DNA of 64,000 nt from Prolixibacteraceae bacterium (GTDB lineage: Bacteria > Bacteroidota > Bacteroidia > Bacteroidales > Prolixibacteraceae), in contig JANXYV010000100.1 in NCBI GenBank assembly GCA_025355875.1, positions 20,242 to 84,241 on the forward strand. The letters run 5' to 3'. This document shows positions 16,797 through 26,111 of the stretch, piece after piece. Made by a program: the position numbers and the translations under genes. Each line of letters opens with the position of its first letter. Within the stretch, counting starts at the first letter, position 1. The notes beneath the pieces were generated by a model. It was not told where the DNA came from. It made no database searches and worked only from the letters and a program-made list of their open reading frames with translations.

Positions 16797-17315
16797 TTAC
16801 CAATTTGCTACCGATGCGTTGAATACATCATCGGTCAGTTTTTTGACGATTAAAGGAACGAGCTCGTCTTCAATGTCGCTGAGCGTGCGGTTGCTATCGA
16901 AATCTTCATAAGCCGAAAATGTTTTGTCCCAATCTTGCTCATGCTCCTTATTGTTGACGAATTTGACCTTTAAGCCAATCGTCAGCCTGTTTTGCGCAGC
17001 CACGTCGCCTGACTGTATATTAATGGGCTTGACTTCATAATCGGTAATTTGTCCGGAATATTCCAAATCACCATTATCGGTAATCTGGTTCAAAGAGGTT
17101 TGTCTCACCAAAACACTCTGCAATCCGTCGGTGAATAGCTGGCTTAAATTTGGATTTACCAGGCGGGCACGGTTCGGGAAATAGGTTACTGTAAAAGTTT
17201 TGACAGTGGGGGCAATGGATGCCCCGGTAAATGAGTAGCCAACTTTGCAGGCCGTAAAAATCAGCAGGACTCCAATTACTGAAAGCAGGATTAGTATTGA
17301 ACTTCGTTTGTTCAT
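16797..17315 (-). CDS. lptE: LptE-family LPS-assembly lipoprotein
   Basis: LptE plugs the LptD barrel and helps insert lipopolysaccharide into the outer membrane. From Met 17315 the protein is 172 residues, with an N-terminal hydrophobic segment ending in LLIFTACKVGYSFTG (lipobox FTAC). The domain SIAPTVKTFTVTYFPNRARLVNPNLSQLFTDGLQSVLVRQT..GDLEYSGQITDYEV is the Bacteroidota LptE pattern. The longer frame to 17417 overlaps the activator gene and lacks a signal, so 17315 is preferred. It follows the activator gene by 4 bp and precedes the TPR protein by 3 bp. Confidence 0.9.
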   Translation of the reverse strand: MNKRSSILILLSVIGVLLIFTACKVGYSFTGASIAPTVKTFTVTYFPNRARLVNPNLSQLFTDGLQSVLVRQTSLNQITDNGDLEYSGQITDYEVKPINIQSGDVAAQNRLTIGLKVKFVNNKEHEQDWDKTFSAYEDFDSNRTLSDIEDELVPLIVKKLTDDVFNASVANW

Positions 17316-17319
17316 GGGT

Positions 17320-18552
17320 TTATTCAATGTTATATTCTTTAATTTTCCGGTAAAGGGTCCGTTCTGAAATGCCCAACTCCAAAGCTGCATATTTTCGTTT
17401 TCCCTTGTGCTTTTCAAGCGCCTTCCGGATCATTTCCACTTCCTTATCTTCGAGCGATAATGATTCCTCCACGAATTCCTCCGTATCATAAATATTCGGA
17501 TTGGCAGCGGGAGTGATGGTTGTCCGATTAGGCGGAGTCTGATCAGGTACGTAATTGCCACTCTCGTTCTGGTAAAGTTTGCGGATCAGTTGGGCATTGT
17601 CGTCACGAACTTCGGCTTGAGTGGCTTCATTTTGAAGGATATCATGAACCAGCTTCTTCAGATCGTTCATATCCTTTTTCATGTCGAACAGAATTTGGTA
17701 AAGAATTTCACGTTCCGACGAAAAGGTTTTCTCGTCGATGCCGCGGTACAGGGCGGGAAGCTTGTTTTCGTTCTGCACCGGGATGTAATTCAGCAGTTTT
17801 TTTGCATCAATCAGACGTTCCTTTTCAATAATCGAAATTTGTTCGGTGATATTTTTGAGTTGACGGACATTCCCCGGCCATTGATAGTTCAATAAAACCG
17901 AAACCGCATCCGGTTCAAGCCTGATCGCTGGCATCCTGTATTTGTCTGCAAAGTCGGAGGCGAATTTACGGAAGAGCAGGTGGATATCTTCCTTCCGGTC
18001 GCGCAAAGGCAAAACCCTGATTGGCACTGTGTTTAAACGGTAGTACAAATCTTCGCGAAACTTTCCTTTTTCGATGGCTTCGGTGATGAGTACATTGGTT
18101 GCAGCAACTACCCGAACGTTGGTTTTCAGCACTTTCGATGAACCAACTTTCATAAATTCGCCAGCTTCGAGTACCCGAAGCAGACGTACCTGAGTCGAAA
18201 GCGGTAATTCTCCGATTTCGTCGAGGAAAATAGTTCCGCCGTCGGCTTCTTCGAAGTACCCTTTCCGGTCGGCCAAAGCGCCTGTAAAAGATCCTTTTTC
18301 GTGCCCAAAAAGTTCTGAATCGATAGTTCCTTCAGGAATGGCCCCGCAGTTAACAGCAATGTATTTGCCGTGTTTGCGTGCCGAAAACTGGTGGATTATT
18401 TGCGGGAAAGATTCCTTCCCGGTTCCGCTCTCACCGGTTATCAGTACCGACAGGTCGGTGGGTGCAACCTGAACTGCAATCCCGATCACACGCAACAATT
18501 CGGGCGAGCTTCCGATAATTCCAAACCTTTGTTTTATTTCCTGAATATCCAT
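17320..18552 (-). CDS. sigma-54-dependent transcriptional activator (AAA+ / Fis-type HTH)
   Basis: A 410-residue bacterial enhancer-binding protein that remodels sigma-54 RNA polymerase using ATP. It has no N-terminal receiver or sensor domain. The AAA+ module starts almost at once: Walker A GESGTGKE at 40-47, Walker [13 protein letters not shown] at 105-116, and the sigma-54-contact loop as GSFTGA at 87-92 instead of the usual GAFTGA. A linker with [17 protein letters not shown] follows, then a C-terminal Fis-type helix-turn-helix ([24 protein letters not shown]). It heads the lptE-TPR-secG operon, an arrangement I recall from other Bacteroidota. With no sensor domain its activity may be set by abundance or by partner proteins. 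Confidence 0.93.
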   Translation of the reverse strand: MDIQEIKQRFGIIGSSPELLRVIGIAVQVAPTDLSVLITGESGTGKESFPQIIHQFSARKHGKYIAVNCGAIPEGTIDSELFGHEKGSFTGALADRKGYFEEADGGTIFLDEIGELPLSTQVRLLRVLEAGEFMKVGSSKVLKTNVRVVAATNVLITEAIEKGKFREDLYYRLNTVPIRVLPLRDRKEDIHLLFRKFASDFADKYRMPAIRLEPDAVSVLLNYQWPGNVRQLKNITEQISIIEKERLIDAKKLLNYIPVQNENKLPALYRGIDEKTFSSEREILYQILFDMKKDMNDLKKLVHDILQNEATQAEVRDDNAQLIRKLYQNESGNYVPDQTPPNRTTITPAANPNIYDTEEFVEESLSLEDKEVEMIRKALEKHKGKRKYAALELGISERTLYRKIKEYNIE

Positions 18553-18577
18553 TTTAAGGACAATATGTTTAACTTTG

Positions 18578-18585
18578 CAAAATTA
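18578..18585 (-). promoter_or_regulatory. -7 box (TAATTTTG) for the sigma-54 activator operon
   Basis: On the minus strand TAATTTTG matches the Bacteroidota -7 consensus TAnnTTTG and lies 26 bp before the ATG. The nearest upstream TTG is 24 bp away, slightly too far, so only the -7 element is well supported. Confidence 0.4.
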
Positions 18586-18776
18586 CTATTTTAAGCTATA
18601 AATACTGTTCAATCCATGAACTTTGTTGGAATTATCCATTTCTGTCATACTGAAACTTAATTCAGGAGCAAAGTTCCAGCTTTCATGCCGGAAAAATCTT
18701 CGGATTCGCAGGTTCTCAGGAGGGTTCAGTTGCAGAATTTCAGCTTCTTTTGACTTTTAACTTTTTCCTTGATTCT

Positions 18777-19601
18777 ATGAAGTTTACTAAAATGCACGGA
18801 CTGGGCAACGATTTTATTTTTTTCGAAAACCCTGAGAATCTTGAACTGGATTATTCCTCCTTGGCAATCAAATGGTGCCACCGACAGCTTGGAATCGGCG
18901 CCGACGGGATTGTGGCAGTTTTGCCTTCGGAGGTGGCCGATCTGCAGATGCGAATTATCAATGCCGATGGAAGCGAAGCCAACATGTGCGGCAATGCCAT
19001 TCGCTGCTTTGCCCTGTATGCCTGCGAACGACAACTTGTTCGCACCAAATCCTTCAAGATCGAAACCTTCGCCGGGATTATTGTTCCTGAAGTAATTACC
19101 GAAAATGGCAAGGTAATATTGGTACGGGTAAATATGGGGAAGCCTGGTACTGAAAGAAAATATATCCCAATGCTGGGAGATGAAAAGGAAGCGATTTGTG
19201 TTCCGGTGAAGGTTGGTGACCGGGAGTTTCAGCTGACCAGTTTGCTGATGGGAGTTCCGCATACCATGGTTTTTGTGGATGAGGTGAAAACCATTGATCT
19301 GGAAAAGATTGGCCGCGTCATCGAAAAACATCCTTTGTTTCCGAAGGGAACCAATGTAAATTTTGTGGAAGTAGTTGATCGCGGAAGGATCAGAGTACGA
19401 ACCTGGGAACGTGGGGCAGGAGCGACCTTGGCTTGCGGAACCGGTTGCTGTGCTTCGGCTGTTGCATCTGTCCTCAACCGACTCACTGACCGAAAGGTCA
19501 TTGTCGAATTGCAACACGGAAACCTTAAAATTGAATGGGCTGAAGACGGAACTGTTTTTATGACTGGACCAGCCACGGAAAGCTTTTCGGGAGAAATTTG
19601 A
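18777..19601 (+). CDS. dapF: diaminopimelate epimerase
   Basis: DapF converts LL- to meso-diaminopimelate for lysine and peptidoglycan synthesis, in the cytoplasm and without a cofactor. Start ATG 18777 gives MKFTKMHGLGNDF, the usual N-terminus. The TTG at 18750 is rejected. Both catalytic cysteines are present: C71 in NMCGNAIRC and C220 in LACGTGCCAS. The length of 274 residues is normal. It is monocistronic, with a terminator 7 bp after the stop. Confidence 0.96.
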   Translation: MKFTKMHGLGNDFIFFENPENLELDYSSLAIKWCHRQLGIGADGIVAVLPSEVADLQMRIINADGSEANMCGNAIRCFALYACERQLVRTKSFKIETFAGIIVPEVITENGKVILVRVNMGKPGTERKYIPMLGDEKEAICVPVKVGDREFQLTSLLMGVPHTMVFVDEVKTIDLEKIGRVIEKHPLFPKGTNVNFVEVVDRGRIRVRTWERGAGATLACGTGCCASAVASVLNRLTDRKVIVELQHGNLKIEWAEDGTVFMTGPATESFSGEI

Positions 19602-19607
19602 ATCAAC

Positions 19608-19648
19608 AAAAATGCCCGTTGGAACTCAATCCAAACGGGCATTTTTTT
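19608..19648. terminator. bidirectional terminator after dapF
   Basis: A long stem (19608-19620 with 19634-19646) with an A-run on the left and a T-run on the right. It serves dapF and the convergent PKD-protein gene. Confidence 0.85.
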
Positions 19649-19672
19649 GACAGCTTTCCTATTTTATCCGAA

Positions 19673-21994
19673 TCATTTGATAAATTTCTCAGTACCAATG
19701 ACATTCTTTCCGGAAGTCATTTTACACAGGTAAATTCCCTTTTGGAGCGAATTCACATTCAGGCTGATATTCTGTCCTGATTCAACATCCTGAATTTTTT
19801 GACTTGAAACACTCTTTCCGCTTATATCACAGATTTCAATCTGCATCTCGCTCACCAGTTTTCCGGAGTAGGTGATATTCAGCACGTCTTTTACCGGGTT
19901 GGGGTAAAGTTTCACCGAGGATGATTCCTGTTGATCAGGTTTAATCAGAGTTGCAAACGTTTTCTGCGAAATATTTTCGGTATAAACTACATTTCCTGCG
20001 GCATCTTTCAAAACCATATTCGCGTTGTCGCTTGCACAGTTCATCGAATTGACCGGAATGCTGTCGCCGGTTATGATGCTTCCGTCGCAAAGATGCCATT
20101 CAACAGTATAAGCTCTGTTCACAGGTTTGCAAAGAATCATCGGATTTTCTTTCAGACCGGTCACCCAAAAATTGAGCGAAACGTCGGTCGTTGTGCCATC
20201 TGAATTGAAGATAAATGTTCCTGAAACGATTGTTCCATTGGGGGTTGTTGCCTTGACGGTATAGAATTGTGTGGGGCAAAGTCCTTTCACTTCCTGAGTC
20301 AGATCTCCGGTCGACCAGGAATAGTTGGAAGCATTGATCAGCGAATCTTTCAGGTAAACCTGTGCCTTGGCCCAACCGGCACACGACGGCATTTGTTGCG
20401 GAAAACTGGACTGGTACCGCATGGTATACAATGAGGTTTTACCAGTATTAATTGAATCCGGAATATTTCCATTGACCAGAATCGTTTCGCACCAGGTGCT
20501 CGAGCAGCTGTCAGCGGTCCAGATGGTCAGGCAAACTTTCTGGTCAGGTTTCATGAAATTGAAATTGACCTGAGGTTCTGCTTCCTTGCTGGTAGTTCCG
20601 TCTTCGAATTGCCAGAGCCGGCGAATAACCTTGCCTTCCGAAGCATCAATCAGCTTGTAAGGGATAACTTCAGGAATTGAAATGATATCGGTGGGCCGGT
20701 AATACTTGATCCAGGCATGGCATTGAGGAACAGGATCAACCGGAGGAACGGTACTCATATAAATATTGATGGTTTGACAGGAAGATGCCATGCAGCCGGT
20801 CACCGTTTTTACAGTCAGGCAAACCTTCCGGAATGGATTTGGGTCGCCAAGGACCGGGTCGATGTTTAACGGGAAATTGAACATGTGAGTCGGATTCTGT
20901 TCATTACTGCTTGTTCCATCGCCAAAATCCCAATTCCATTCAAGAACTTCGGGAAAGGCTTTCGAATAGAAATCCAGTACCAGGGCAGGAGCAAAAGGTT
21001 TGATATTGTAATTCACCGAATAGCCAAAAGCGGTTTCACATTTTATGCTGTCTACCGGAATCGGCGGATAAATTATCGGATGGAAAAAGTAAACCGCATC
21101 CCAGAATATGTCCGAACATCCATTTTTCCCGAGAACGGTCAGGCTTGCCTTGATAGGTAGTTGTTTGATATCGAAGGTAATTACCGGCTCTTTTTCAGTA
21201 CTGGTAATACCGTTATCGAAGAACCACAGGTAAGTCAGCGAATCTCCTTCCGAATAATTATTGAATTCATAGGTAACTTTTTGAGCAAGCGAGTCAAGTT
21301 TGACTTCGTGATACTTGTATCGGGCCATGCAGGCTGGCGGAGGACTAATAATGACAACTGGCTTAAAGAATTTAACCGAGTCGCAGAAACTATCGGCACA
21401 GTTATTTTTTCCGGTAATGGTTAAACAGGCCAGATGCTTGGCGGGTTTGTTGTCAAAGGTGACAAGCGGTTGTCTTTCAGTGCTGGTTTGTCCGTCGTCG
21501 AACTTCCAGAGATAAGTCAGCGAATCGCCTTCCGAATAATTATCCATCTGGAAGGTGGCCTTTCCGCGGACCGAATCGTAATCAGTCTGGTAATATTTGA
21601 AAAATGCTTTGCAACCCGGACTGGAAGTAGTCGTTCCACTCATGATGTCGATGACTTCCGAATAGAAACTTTTGCAGGTGTCAGAAGTCAAAATCGTCAG
21701 ACTGACCGTGCGATATGGACTTAATTTGACATATGGACTGGGTGCCGGATGGATATAAATATGAAAAGGGTTTTGTTCCTGACTTTTAGTGCCATCGCCA
21801 AAATCCCAAAACCAGGCGGTTACCTTTCCTTCTGAACGGTCGTAGAAATTAATTGCTGTAGAGGGAACCGGGCTCATCAACATATTATTCACGGAGTATT
21901 TAAACTGTGCCTTGCAATTGCCGGTGCTGGTATTGGTTTGTGCGTTGGTTATCAGACCTGAAAACAAAAACGCGAGGAGTAAATATTTTTTCAT
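19673..21994 (-). CDS. secreted PKD-repeat protein with T9SS type A sorting domain
   Basis: A 773-residue exported surface or secreted protein. I start it at Met 21994, where the signal peptide (MKKYLLLAFLFSGLITNAQ) begins. At least five PKD-type beta-sandwich repeats of about 90-100 residues follow, each with a core like WDFGDGTKSQEQNP or WKFDDGQTSTERQP and paired cysteines. A YSWSTGD segment comes next. The last 75 residues (LYPNPVKDVLNITYSG..GIYLCKMTSGKNVIGTEKFIK) are a T9SS type A C-terminal sorting domain, recognised for export by the T9SS encoded elsewhere in this window and then cleaved. PKD domains usually mediate protein or carbohydrate contacts. The ligand is unknown. Confidence 0.9.
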   Translation of the reverse strand: MKKYLLLAFLFSGLITNAQTNTSTGNCKAQFKYSVNNMLMSPVPSTAINFYDRSEGKVTAWFWDFGDGTKSQEQNPFHIYIHPAPSPYVKLSPYRTVSLTILTSDTCKSFYSEVIDIMSGTTTSSPGCKAFFKYYQTDYDSVRGKATFQMDNYSEGDSLTYLWKFDDGQTSTERQPLVTFDNKPAKHLACLTITGKNNCADSFCDSVKFFKPVVIISPPPACMARYKYHEVKLDSLAQKVTYEFNNYSEGDSLTYLWFFDNGITSTEKEPVITFDIKQLPIKASLTVLGKNGCSDIFWDAVYFFHPIIYPPIPVDSIKCETAFGYSVNYNIKPFAPALVLDFYSKAFPEVLEWNWDFGDGTSSNEQNPTHMFNFPLNIDPVLGDPNPFRKVCLTVKTVTGCMASSCQTINIYMSTVPPVDPVPQCHAWIKYYRPTDIISIPEVIPYKLIDASEGKVIRRLWQFEDGTTSKEAEPQVNFNFMKPDQKVCLTIWTADSCSSTWCETILVNGNIPDSINTGKTSLYTMRYQSSFPQQMPSCAGWAKAQVYLKDSLINASNYSWSTGDLTQEVKGLCPTQFYTVKATTPNGTIVSGTFIFNSDGTTTDVSLNFWVTGLKENPMILCKPVNRAYTVEWHLCDGSIITGDSIPVNSMNCASDNANMVLKDAAGNVVYTENISQKTFATLIKPDQQESSSVKLYPNPVKDVLNITYSGKLVSEMQIEICDISGKSVSSQKIQDVESGQNISLNVNSLQKGIYLCKMTSGKNVIGTEKFIK

Positions 21995-22182
21995 AAAGCA
22001 GCTTTTTTGAACATTCGTACTTCCTAGACGTGGCAAGTCTGAATAAGGTTGCGCTGATATGCTGAAGATTTTTTGGAATTTGTGAATTGGGTTGAAAAGA
22101 AGCAGTTGATGTAGTTAGAAGAAATAGTCGGAGTGAAATAAGGTCGGAACAGAAATTCTTCCATTTTCTCAGACGGAATCCC

Positions 22183-22524
22183 TTATTTTTTCTTCTTCGA
22201 TGACCTGGCATATTGGTTAAAACCGATCGCCAGATCAATCCATGATTGGAGGTCATTGACCGTCTTCATGCCTGAATCGTCCACGGTTATCCAGCCTTTC
22301 ATGGGTTTTCCGGTAAAAAGCATTTCGTGGCAGCCTGTTTTTTCGAGCGATTCTTCATACCGGGCCGGATCGATCCGGCACATCATTTCGTCTTTGATCA
22401 CACCCACAAACATTTTATCCCGGAGCAGGAAACACAAGCCACCAAACATTTCCTTTTCTTCGATGCCCTCCATTTCCTGGATTTGTTCGCGGATGCGATT
22501 GGCTAAAGTCTGATTGTATGCCAT
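22183..22524 (-). CDS. TfoX N-terminal domain protein
   Basis: A 113-residue protein made only of the TfoX_N fold (RIREQIQEMEGIEEKEMFGGLCFLLRDKMFVGVIKDEMMCRID), with a Lys-rich tail. Full TfoX proteins are competence regulators in Gammaproteobacteria. Stand-alone N-domains like this are widespread and of unknown role, so no competence function is claimed. I chose Met 22524 (MAYNQTLAN). The longer frame runs into the hairpin repeat upstream. Confidence 0.85.
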   Translation of the reverse strand: MAYNQTLANRIREQIQEMEGIEEKEMFGGLCFLLRDKMFVGVIKDEMMCRIDPARYEESLEKTGCHEMLFTGKPMKGWITVDDSGMKTVNDLQSWIDLAIGFNQYARSSKKKK

Positions 22525-22538
22525 GCTCAATAAGTAAT

Positions 22539-22600
22539 GGAAAAAGTCATTAGTCATTTGGAAAGAGGAAATATTTTTCCATTGACTAATGACGCTTTCC
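22539..22600. repeat. GTCATT-type extragenic inverted repeat, copy A
   Basis: Imperfect 26-bp arms (22539-22564 with 22574-22600) whose core is GTCATTAGTCA / TGACTAATGAC. It lies between the ends of sppA and the TfoX-like gene, both on the minus strand, and could act as a transcript end or processing site. Related copies are at 28050 and 35515. Confidence 0.65.
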
Positions 22601-22608
22601 TGGTTTTT

Positions 22609-24378
22609 CTAGTGTATGTCAATATCATACGGCATCCGGGCAAGGATTCCTCGTTGCGAGATCAGGCCACGAAGCTGATCGTAGTATTTGTATCCTTCGC
22701 CCAGTTCGTCTCTCATGAAGCTTGCTTTGGCTGAGTTTGAAAACTCTTTCAGCAACTCAGTGAGAGGATCTTTCAACTTCGGAAGGTTCACAATCCGGAA
22801 GTTATCGAGTTTGGCCATTTGTTTGGCCAGGTTGATTGCATCGGTCAATCCTCCATAGGTATCAATCAACTTGATTTCCCGGGCATTCGGAGCAGCCCAT
22901 ACCCGGCCCTGGCCAATTTCATCCACGGCCGATTTTTCCATTTTTCGTCCACCGGCAACCCGTGAAACAAACGTATCATAGCCTTCCTCAATGGTCTGCT
23001 GCATCAGGTCGCGTTCAAACTGCGACATCGGCCTCATCACCGAAATCATGTCAGAATGTTCGTTGGTCATTACCACATCGGTAGTAATGCCAAGTTTGTT
23101 GCTCAGCAGGTTTTTCACATTGGGAATCATTCCAAAAATGCCAATGGACCCGGTGATGGTGGTACGGTCGGCCATGATGGTATTGGCCGCTGCGGCGATA
23201 TAATAACCACCTGAAGCAGCCACATCACCCATGGATGCGATAACTGGTTTCGTAGCTGCAGCCAGTTTTACTTCACGCCAGATCACATCCGAACCGTATG
23301 CGCTTCCGCCCGGAGAATTGATGCGCAGAACAATGGCTTTGATCGACGAATCGCGCCGGGCTTCGCGGATGGTCCTCGAAAATTCCTCGGAATGGATACC
23401 ATCGTCCGAAAGACTGGCATCAATACTTCCGGAGGCATAAATCACGGCAATTTTTTTGCGGGCCAGACCTTTCTGAGCGCGCTGCTCGGGAACTTTAATG
23501 TAATTGTAAATATCCACTGCTTTCACATCTCCTCCCTCGCCAATGCCAGTCAGTTTTTTAAGGTCAGAAATCACCTGGTCCTTATACTTCAGGCGGTCGA
23601 CCAGGTTTTTCTGTTTGGCAAAGTCGGCTTTCCTGAAAGTGGCAACCATATCGGCAATGTCGTTTAGTTCGTCGAATCCCATTTTGCGCGACGCCGAAAT
23701 ATCAGTCAGCATTTCGTTCCAGATTGTTTTCAGATACGTTTCGGTTTGAAGCCGGTTTTCAGGGCTCATTTTATCGAGAAGGAAAGGTTCGACCGCTGAT
23801 TTGTACTTACCATGACGGACAATCTGCATCTCAACTCCCAGTTTTTCCAAGGCATTTTTATAAAAAGTCCGTTCGCCGCCCAGTCCTCTGAAATCGACTG
23901 ATCCCTGAGGGTTCAGCGCCAAAGTATCGGCCACTGTAACCAGGTAATACGCTTTTTGCGAAAGATATTCGCCGTAGGCATAAATAAACTTTCCTGAAGT
24001 TTTGAAATCTTTTAAAGCTGACCTGATTTCTTCGACGGTAGCCATACCGGCCTGAATATCCATCGGGTTCAGGTAAATCCCCTTGATGTTATCATCCGAT
24101 TTGGCCTTGCGGATACAATCGAGTAGGTCATTTAATCCGACGGTTTTATTTCCTTGAAACAGACCAAAATCAAGACCTTCCAAAGGATTTTTCCTGGCGC
24201 GATCCACAATGTCGTGGTCAAATTTCAGGAGAAGAACGCTGTTCCCTGATATTTGGGTCGGTTCGTCCGACGAGGAAACCATCGCAGAAATCATTCCGAT
24301 GGCCAGAAAGAAAAGGAGAATTCCGGCGATCATCACTCCAAGGATGGAGGCCAGGGTAAATTTTAAAAACTGCTTCAT
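22609..24378 (-). CDS. sppA: signal peptide peptidase SppA, long (67K-type) form
   Basis: A 589-residue membrane-bound serine protease that degrades cleaved signal peptides. I start it at Met 24378 (MKQFLKFTLASILGVMIAGILLFF), which leads straight into the single membrane anchor. The frame to 24456 lacks this logic. It has two tandem domains. The N-terminal domain supplies the general-base Lys (HGKYKSAVEPF). The C-terminal one supplies the nucleophile Ser in GDVAASGGYYIAAAA, with RINSPGGSAYGSD and TTITGSIGIF nearby. The order and length match the E. coli-type enzyme. Confidence 0.93.
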   Translation of the reverse strand: MKQFLKFTLASILGVMIAGILLFFLAIGMISAMVSSSDEPTQISGNSVLLLKFDHDIVDRARKNPLEGLDFGLFQGNKTVGLNDLLDCIRKAKSDDNIKGIYLNPMDIQAGMATVEEIRSALKDFKTSGKFIYAYGEYLSQKAYYLVTVADTLALNPQGSVDFRGLGGERTFYKNALEKLGVEMQIVRHGKYKSAVEPFLLDKMSPENRLQTETYLKTIWNEMLTDISASRKMGFDELNDIADMVATFRKADFAKQKNLVDRLKYKDQVISDLKKLTGIGEGGDVKAVDIYNYIKVPEQRAQKGLARKKIAVIYASGSIDASLSDDGIHSEEFSRTIREARRDSSIKAIVLRINSPGGSAYGSDVIWREVKLAAATKPVIASMGDVAASGGYYIAAAANTIMADRTTITGSIGIFGMIPNVKNLLSNKLGITTDVVMTNEHSDMISVMRPMSQFERDLMQQTIEEGYDTFVSRVAGGRKMEKSAVDEIGQGRVWAAPNAREIKLIDTYGGLTDAINLAKQMAKLDNFRIVNLPKLKDPLTELLKEFSNSAKASFMRDELGEGYKYYDQLRGLISQRGILARMPYDIDIH

Positions 24379-24398
24379 GAGTATTTTGACTGTTTTAG

Positions 24399-24429
24399 TT
24401 TGTTTCGATAAAAATGTGCGATAGATTTG
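24399..24429 (+). promoter_or_regulatory. promoter of folK
   Basis: TTTG at 24399-24402, a 19-bp spacer, then TAGATTTG at 24422-24429, matching the Bacteroidota sigma-70 consensus. The predicted start of transcription is about 30 bp before the folK ATG. Confidence 0.65.
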
Positions 24430-24467
24430 TACGAAAATAGTGTTTTTGTTACACAATCCGGTCTGTT

Positions 24468-24962
24468 ATGAGCAAGCTTTATATCTTATTGGGAGGAAAT
24501 TTGGGCGACAAACAGAAGATTTTTTCCGAAACTCTTGGTATGCTTGCACGGCGGGTTGGAAAAATCACTTTGCAATCGTCGGTTTATGAAACTGAACCCT
24601 GGGGTTTTCATTCGGAAGATCTGTTTTGGAACCAGGTGATAGAAATGAAATCGGAGCTTCTTCCTGAAGAAATTCTTTCCGGCACCAAGCAGATTGAACT
24701 TGAAATGGGCAGGACGCGAAAAACGGATCAGTTTGATTCACGGAGGATGGATATCGACATTCTTTTTTATGGTGATCAAATCATCAACCAGGGAAATCTG
24801 ATTGTTCCGCATCCGCGGATCCAGGAACGGAAATTTGTGTTGGTTCCGCTTTGCGAAATTGCACCGGACTTTATTCATCCTGTTATTCAAAAAAGTGTCA
24901 GGAAATTGCTGGATGAATGTTCAGATCAGCTAATGGTTAAGAAAGTAAACATCAGCAGCTAG
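24468..24962 (+). CDS. folK: 2-amino-4-hydroxy-6-hydroxymethyldihydropteridine pyrophosphokinase (HPPK)
   Basis: FolK transfers pyrophosphate from ATP to hydroxymethyl-dihydropterin in folate synthesis. The 164-residue protein shows the LLGGNLGD start, ETEPWGF, the metal-binding RRMDIDILFYG and the HPRIQERKFVLVPLCEIAPDF signature. It is a stand-alone enzyme, not fused to FolB or FolP. It is followed 41 bp later by menC on the same strand. Confidence 0.95.
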   Translation: MSKLYILLGGNLGDKQKIFSETLGMLARRVGKITLQSSVYETEPWGFHSEDLFWNQVIEMKSELLPEEILSGTKQIELEMGRTRKTDQFDSRRMDIDILFYGDQIINQGNLIVPHPRIQERKFVLVPLCEIAPDFIHPVIQKSVRKLLDECSDQLMVKKVNISS

Positions 24963-25003
24963 CACCTGGCTGCTGGCAATGAGAAAACAAAATTTCAGGA
25001 AAT

Positions 25004-26017
25004 ATGAAAGCCAGTTTCAAGAAATATACGCTCCAATTCAAACAAGCTTCCGGGACTTCGCGGGGTGTATATACCACCCGCGATTCGTGGTTCATTTCAT
25101 TGTCTGACGGAATCAGCACCGGGATCGGAGAATGTGCACCATTGCCTGATTTGAGCCTTGATAGTATCAGTAAAATGAGTTCAAAATTACTTCAGGTGTG
25201 CGAAGAAATCGATTTTTTTTGTTCGTTTCCCGCTGAATTGCATGGCTGGCCTTCCATCCGGTTTGGACTCGAAACTGCCATGATAGACCTGAAAACCGGC
25301 GGTAAACAAGAACTCTTCCCTTCCGCTTTCACGCGTGGAGAACAGGGAATACCAATCAATGGGTTAATTTGGATGGGCACGTCCGAGTTTATGAAACAGC
25401 AAATCCGCGCCAAGTTGGAAGCAGGTTTCAGGTGCATCAAAATGAAAATCGGCGCGCTGGATTTTGATACCGAATTGGATATCCTGAAGTCCATCCGGAA
25501 GGAATTTTCGCCCGACGAAATTAAACTCCGGGTGGATGCCAACGGTGCCTGGTCATTACCAACAGCGCTTGAAAATCTGAAACGTCTGTCTGATTTGCAG
25601 CTTCATTCGATTGAACAGCCCATCGAGGCGGGAAACTGGGATGATATGGCCGAATTATGCCGGAAATCCCCGGTTCCAATTGGCTTGGATGAGGAGCTGA
25701 TCGGAGTTTCGAGCCAGCCTGAAATGAAAAAACTGATGGAAACCATCCGTCCGGCTTATTTAATACTGAAACCCAGCTTGCTCGGTGGCTTTTCGGCTTG
25801 CGAAAAATGGATCGCACTGACCGAAAAATACGGTGCAGGTTGGTGGATTACCTCGGCGCTCGAATCGAACATTGGCTTGAATGCCATTGCGCAATGGACC
25901 TTTCAGCTGAATCCAAAGGGAGAACAAGGTTTGGGAACTGGCCAGCTTTTTAGCAATAACTTCGATTCTCCGCTCGTTATTGAACGCGACCAGCTGTGGT
26001 ATCGAAAGTCGGAGTGA
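25004..26017 (+). CDS. menC: o-succinylbenzoate synthase (enolase superfamily)
   Basis: A 337-residue enolase-superfamily enzyme. MenC dehydrates SHCHC to o-succinylbenzoate in menaquinone synthesis. Visible elements are the GIGECAPLP capping segment, the acid/base Lys in CIKMKIG, the metal ligands in RVDANGAW, HSIEQPIE and GLDEEL, and the second Lys in LILKPSLLGG. The ending TSALESNIGLNAIAQW is typical of Bacteroidota MenC. A dipeptide epimerase is the main alternative in this superfamily. No other men gene is adjacent, so the assignment rests on sequence pattern alone. Confidence 0.85.
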   Translation: MKASFKKYTLQFKQASGTSRGVYTTRDSWFISLSDGISTGIGECAPLPDLSLDSISKMSSKLLQVCEEIDFFCSFPAELHGWPSIRFGLETAMIDLKTGGKQELFPSAFTRGEQGIPINGLIWMGTSEFMKQQIRAKLEAGFRCIKMKIGALDFDTELDILKSIRKEFSPDEIKLRVDANGAWSLPTALENLKRLSDLQLHSIEQPIEAGNWDDMAELCRKSPVPIGLDEELIGVSSQPEMKKLMETIRPAYLILKPSLLGGFSACEKWIALTEKYGAGWWITSALESNIGLNAIAQWTFQLNPKGEQGLGTGQLFSNNFDSPLVIERDQLWYRKSE

Positions 26018-26079
26018 ATGGTCGATTGCTCTTTCAAAAATTGAATTGAATTAAATACTTATCATTACAAATAAGCTGC

Positions 26080-26087
26080 TATTTTTG
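26080..26087 (+). promoter_or_regulatory. -7 box (TATTTTTG) upstream of the membrane sulfatase gene
   Basis: Exact match to TAnnTTTG, 24 bp before the ATG at 26112. The -33 region has only a weak match. Confidence 0.45.
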
Positions 26088-26111
26088 CATTCCAATTTTT
26101 AAAGAGTCGAC

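Noticed and set aside
18726..19517. 263-codon minus-strand ORF over dapF
   Set aside because: Antisense shadow of dapF, whose catalytic motifs are intact.
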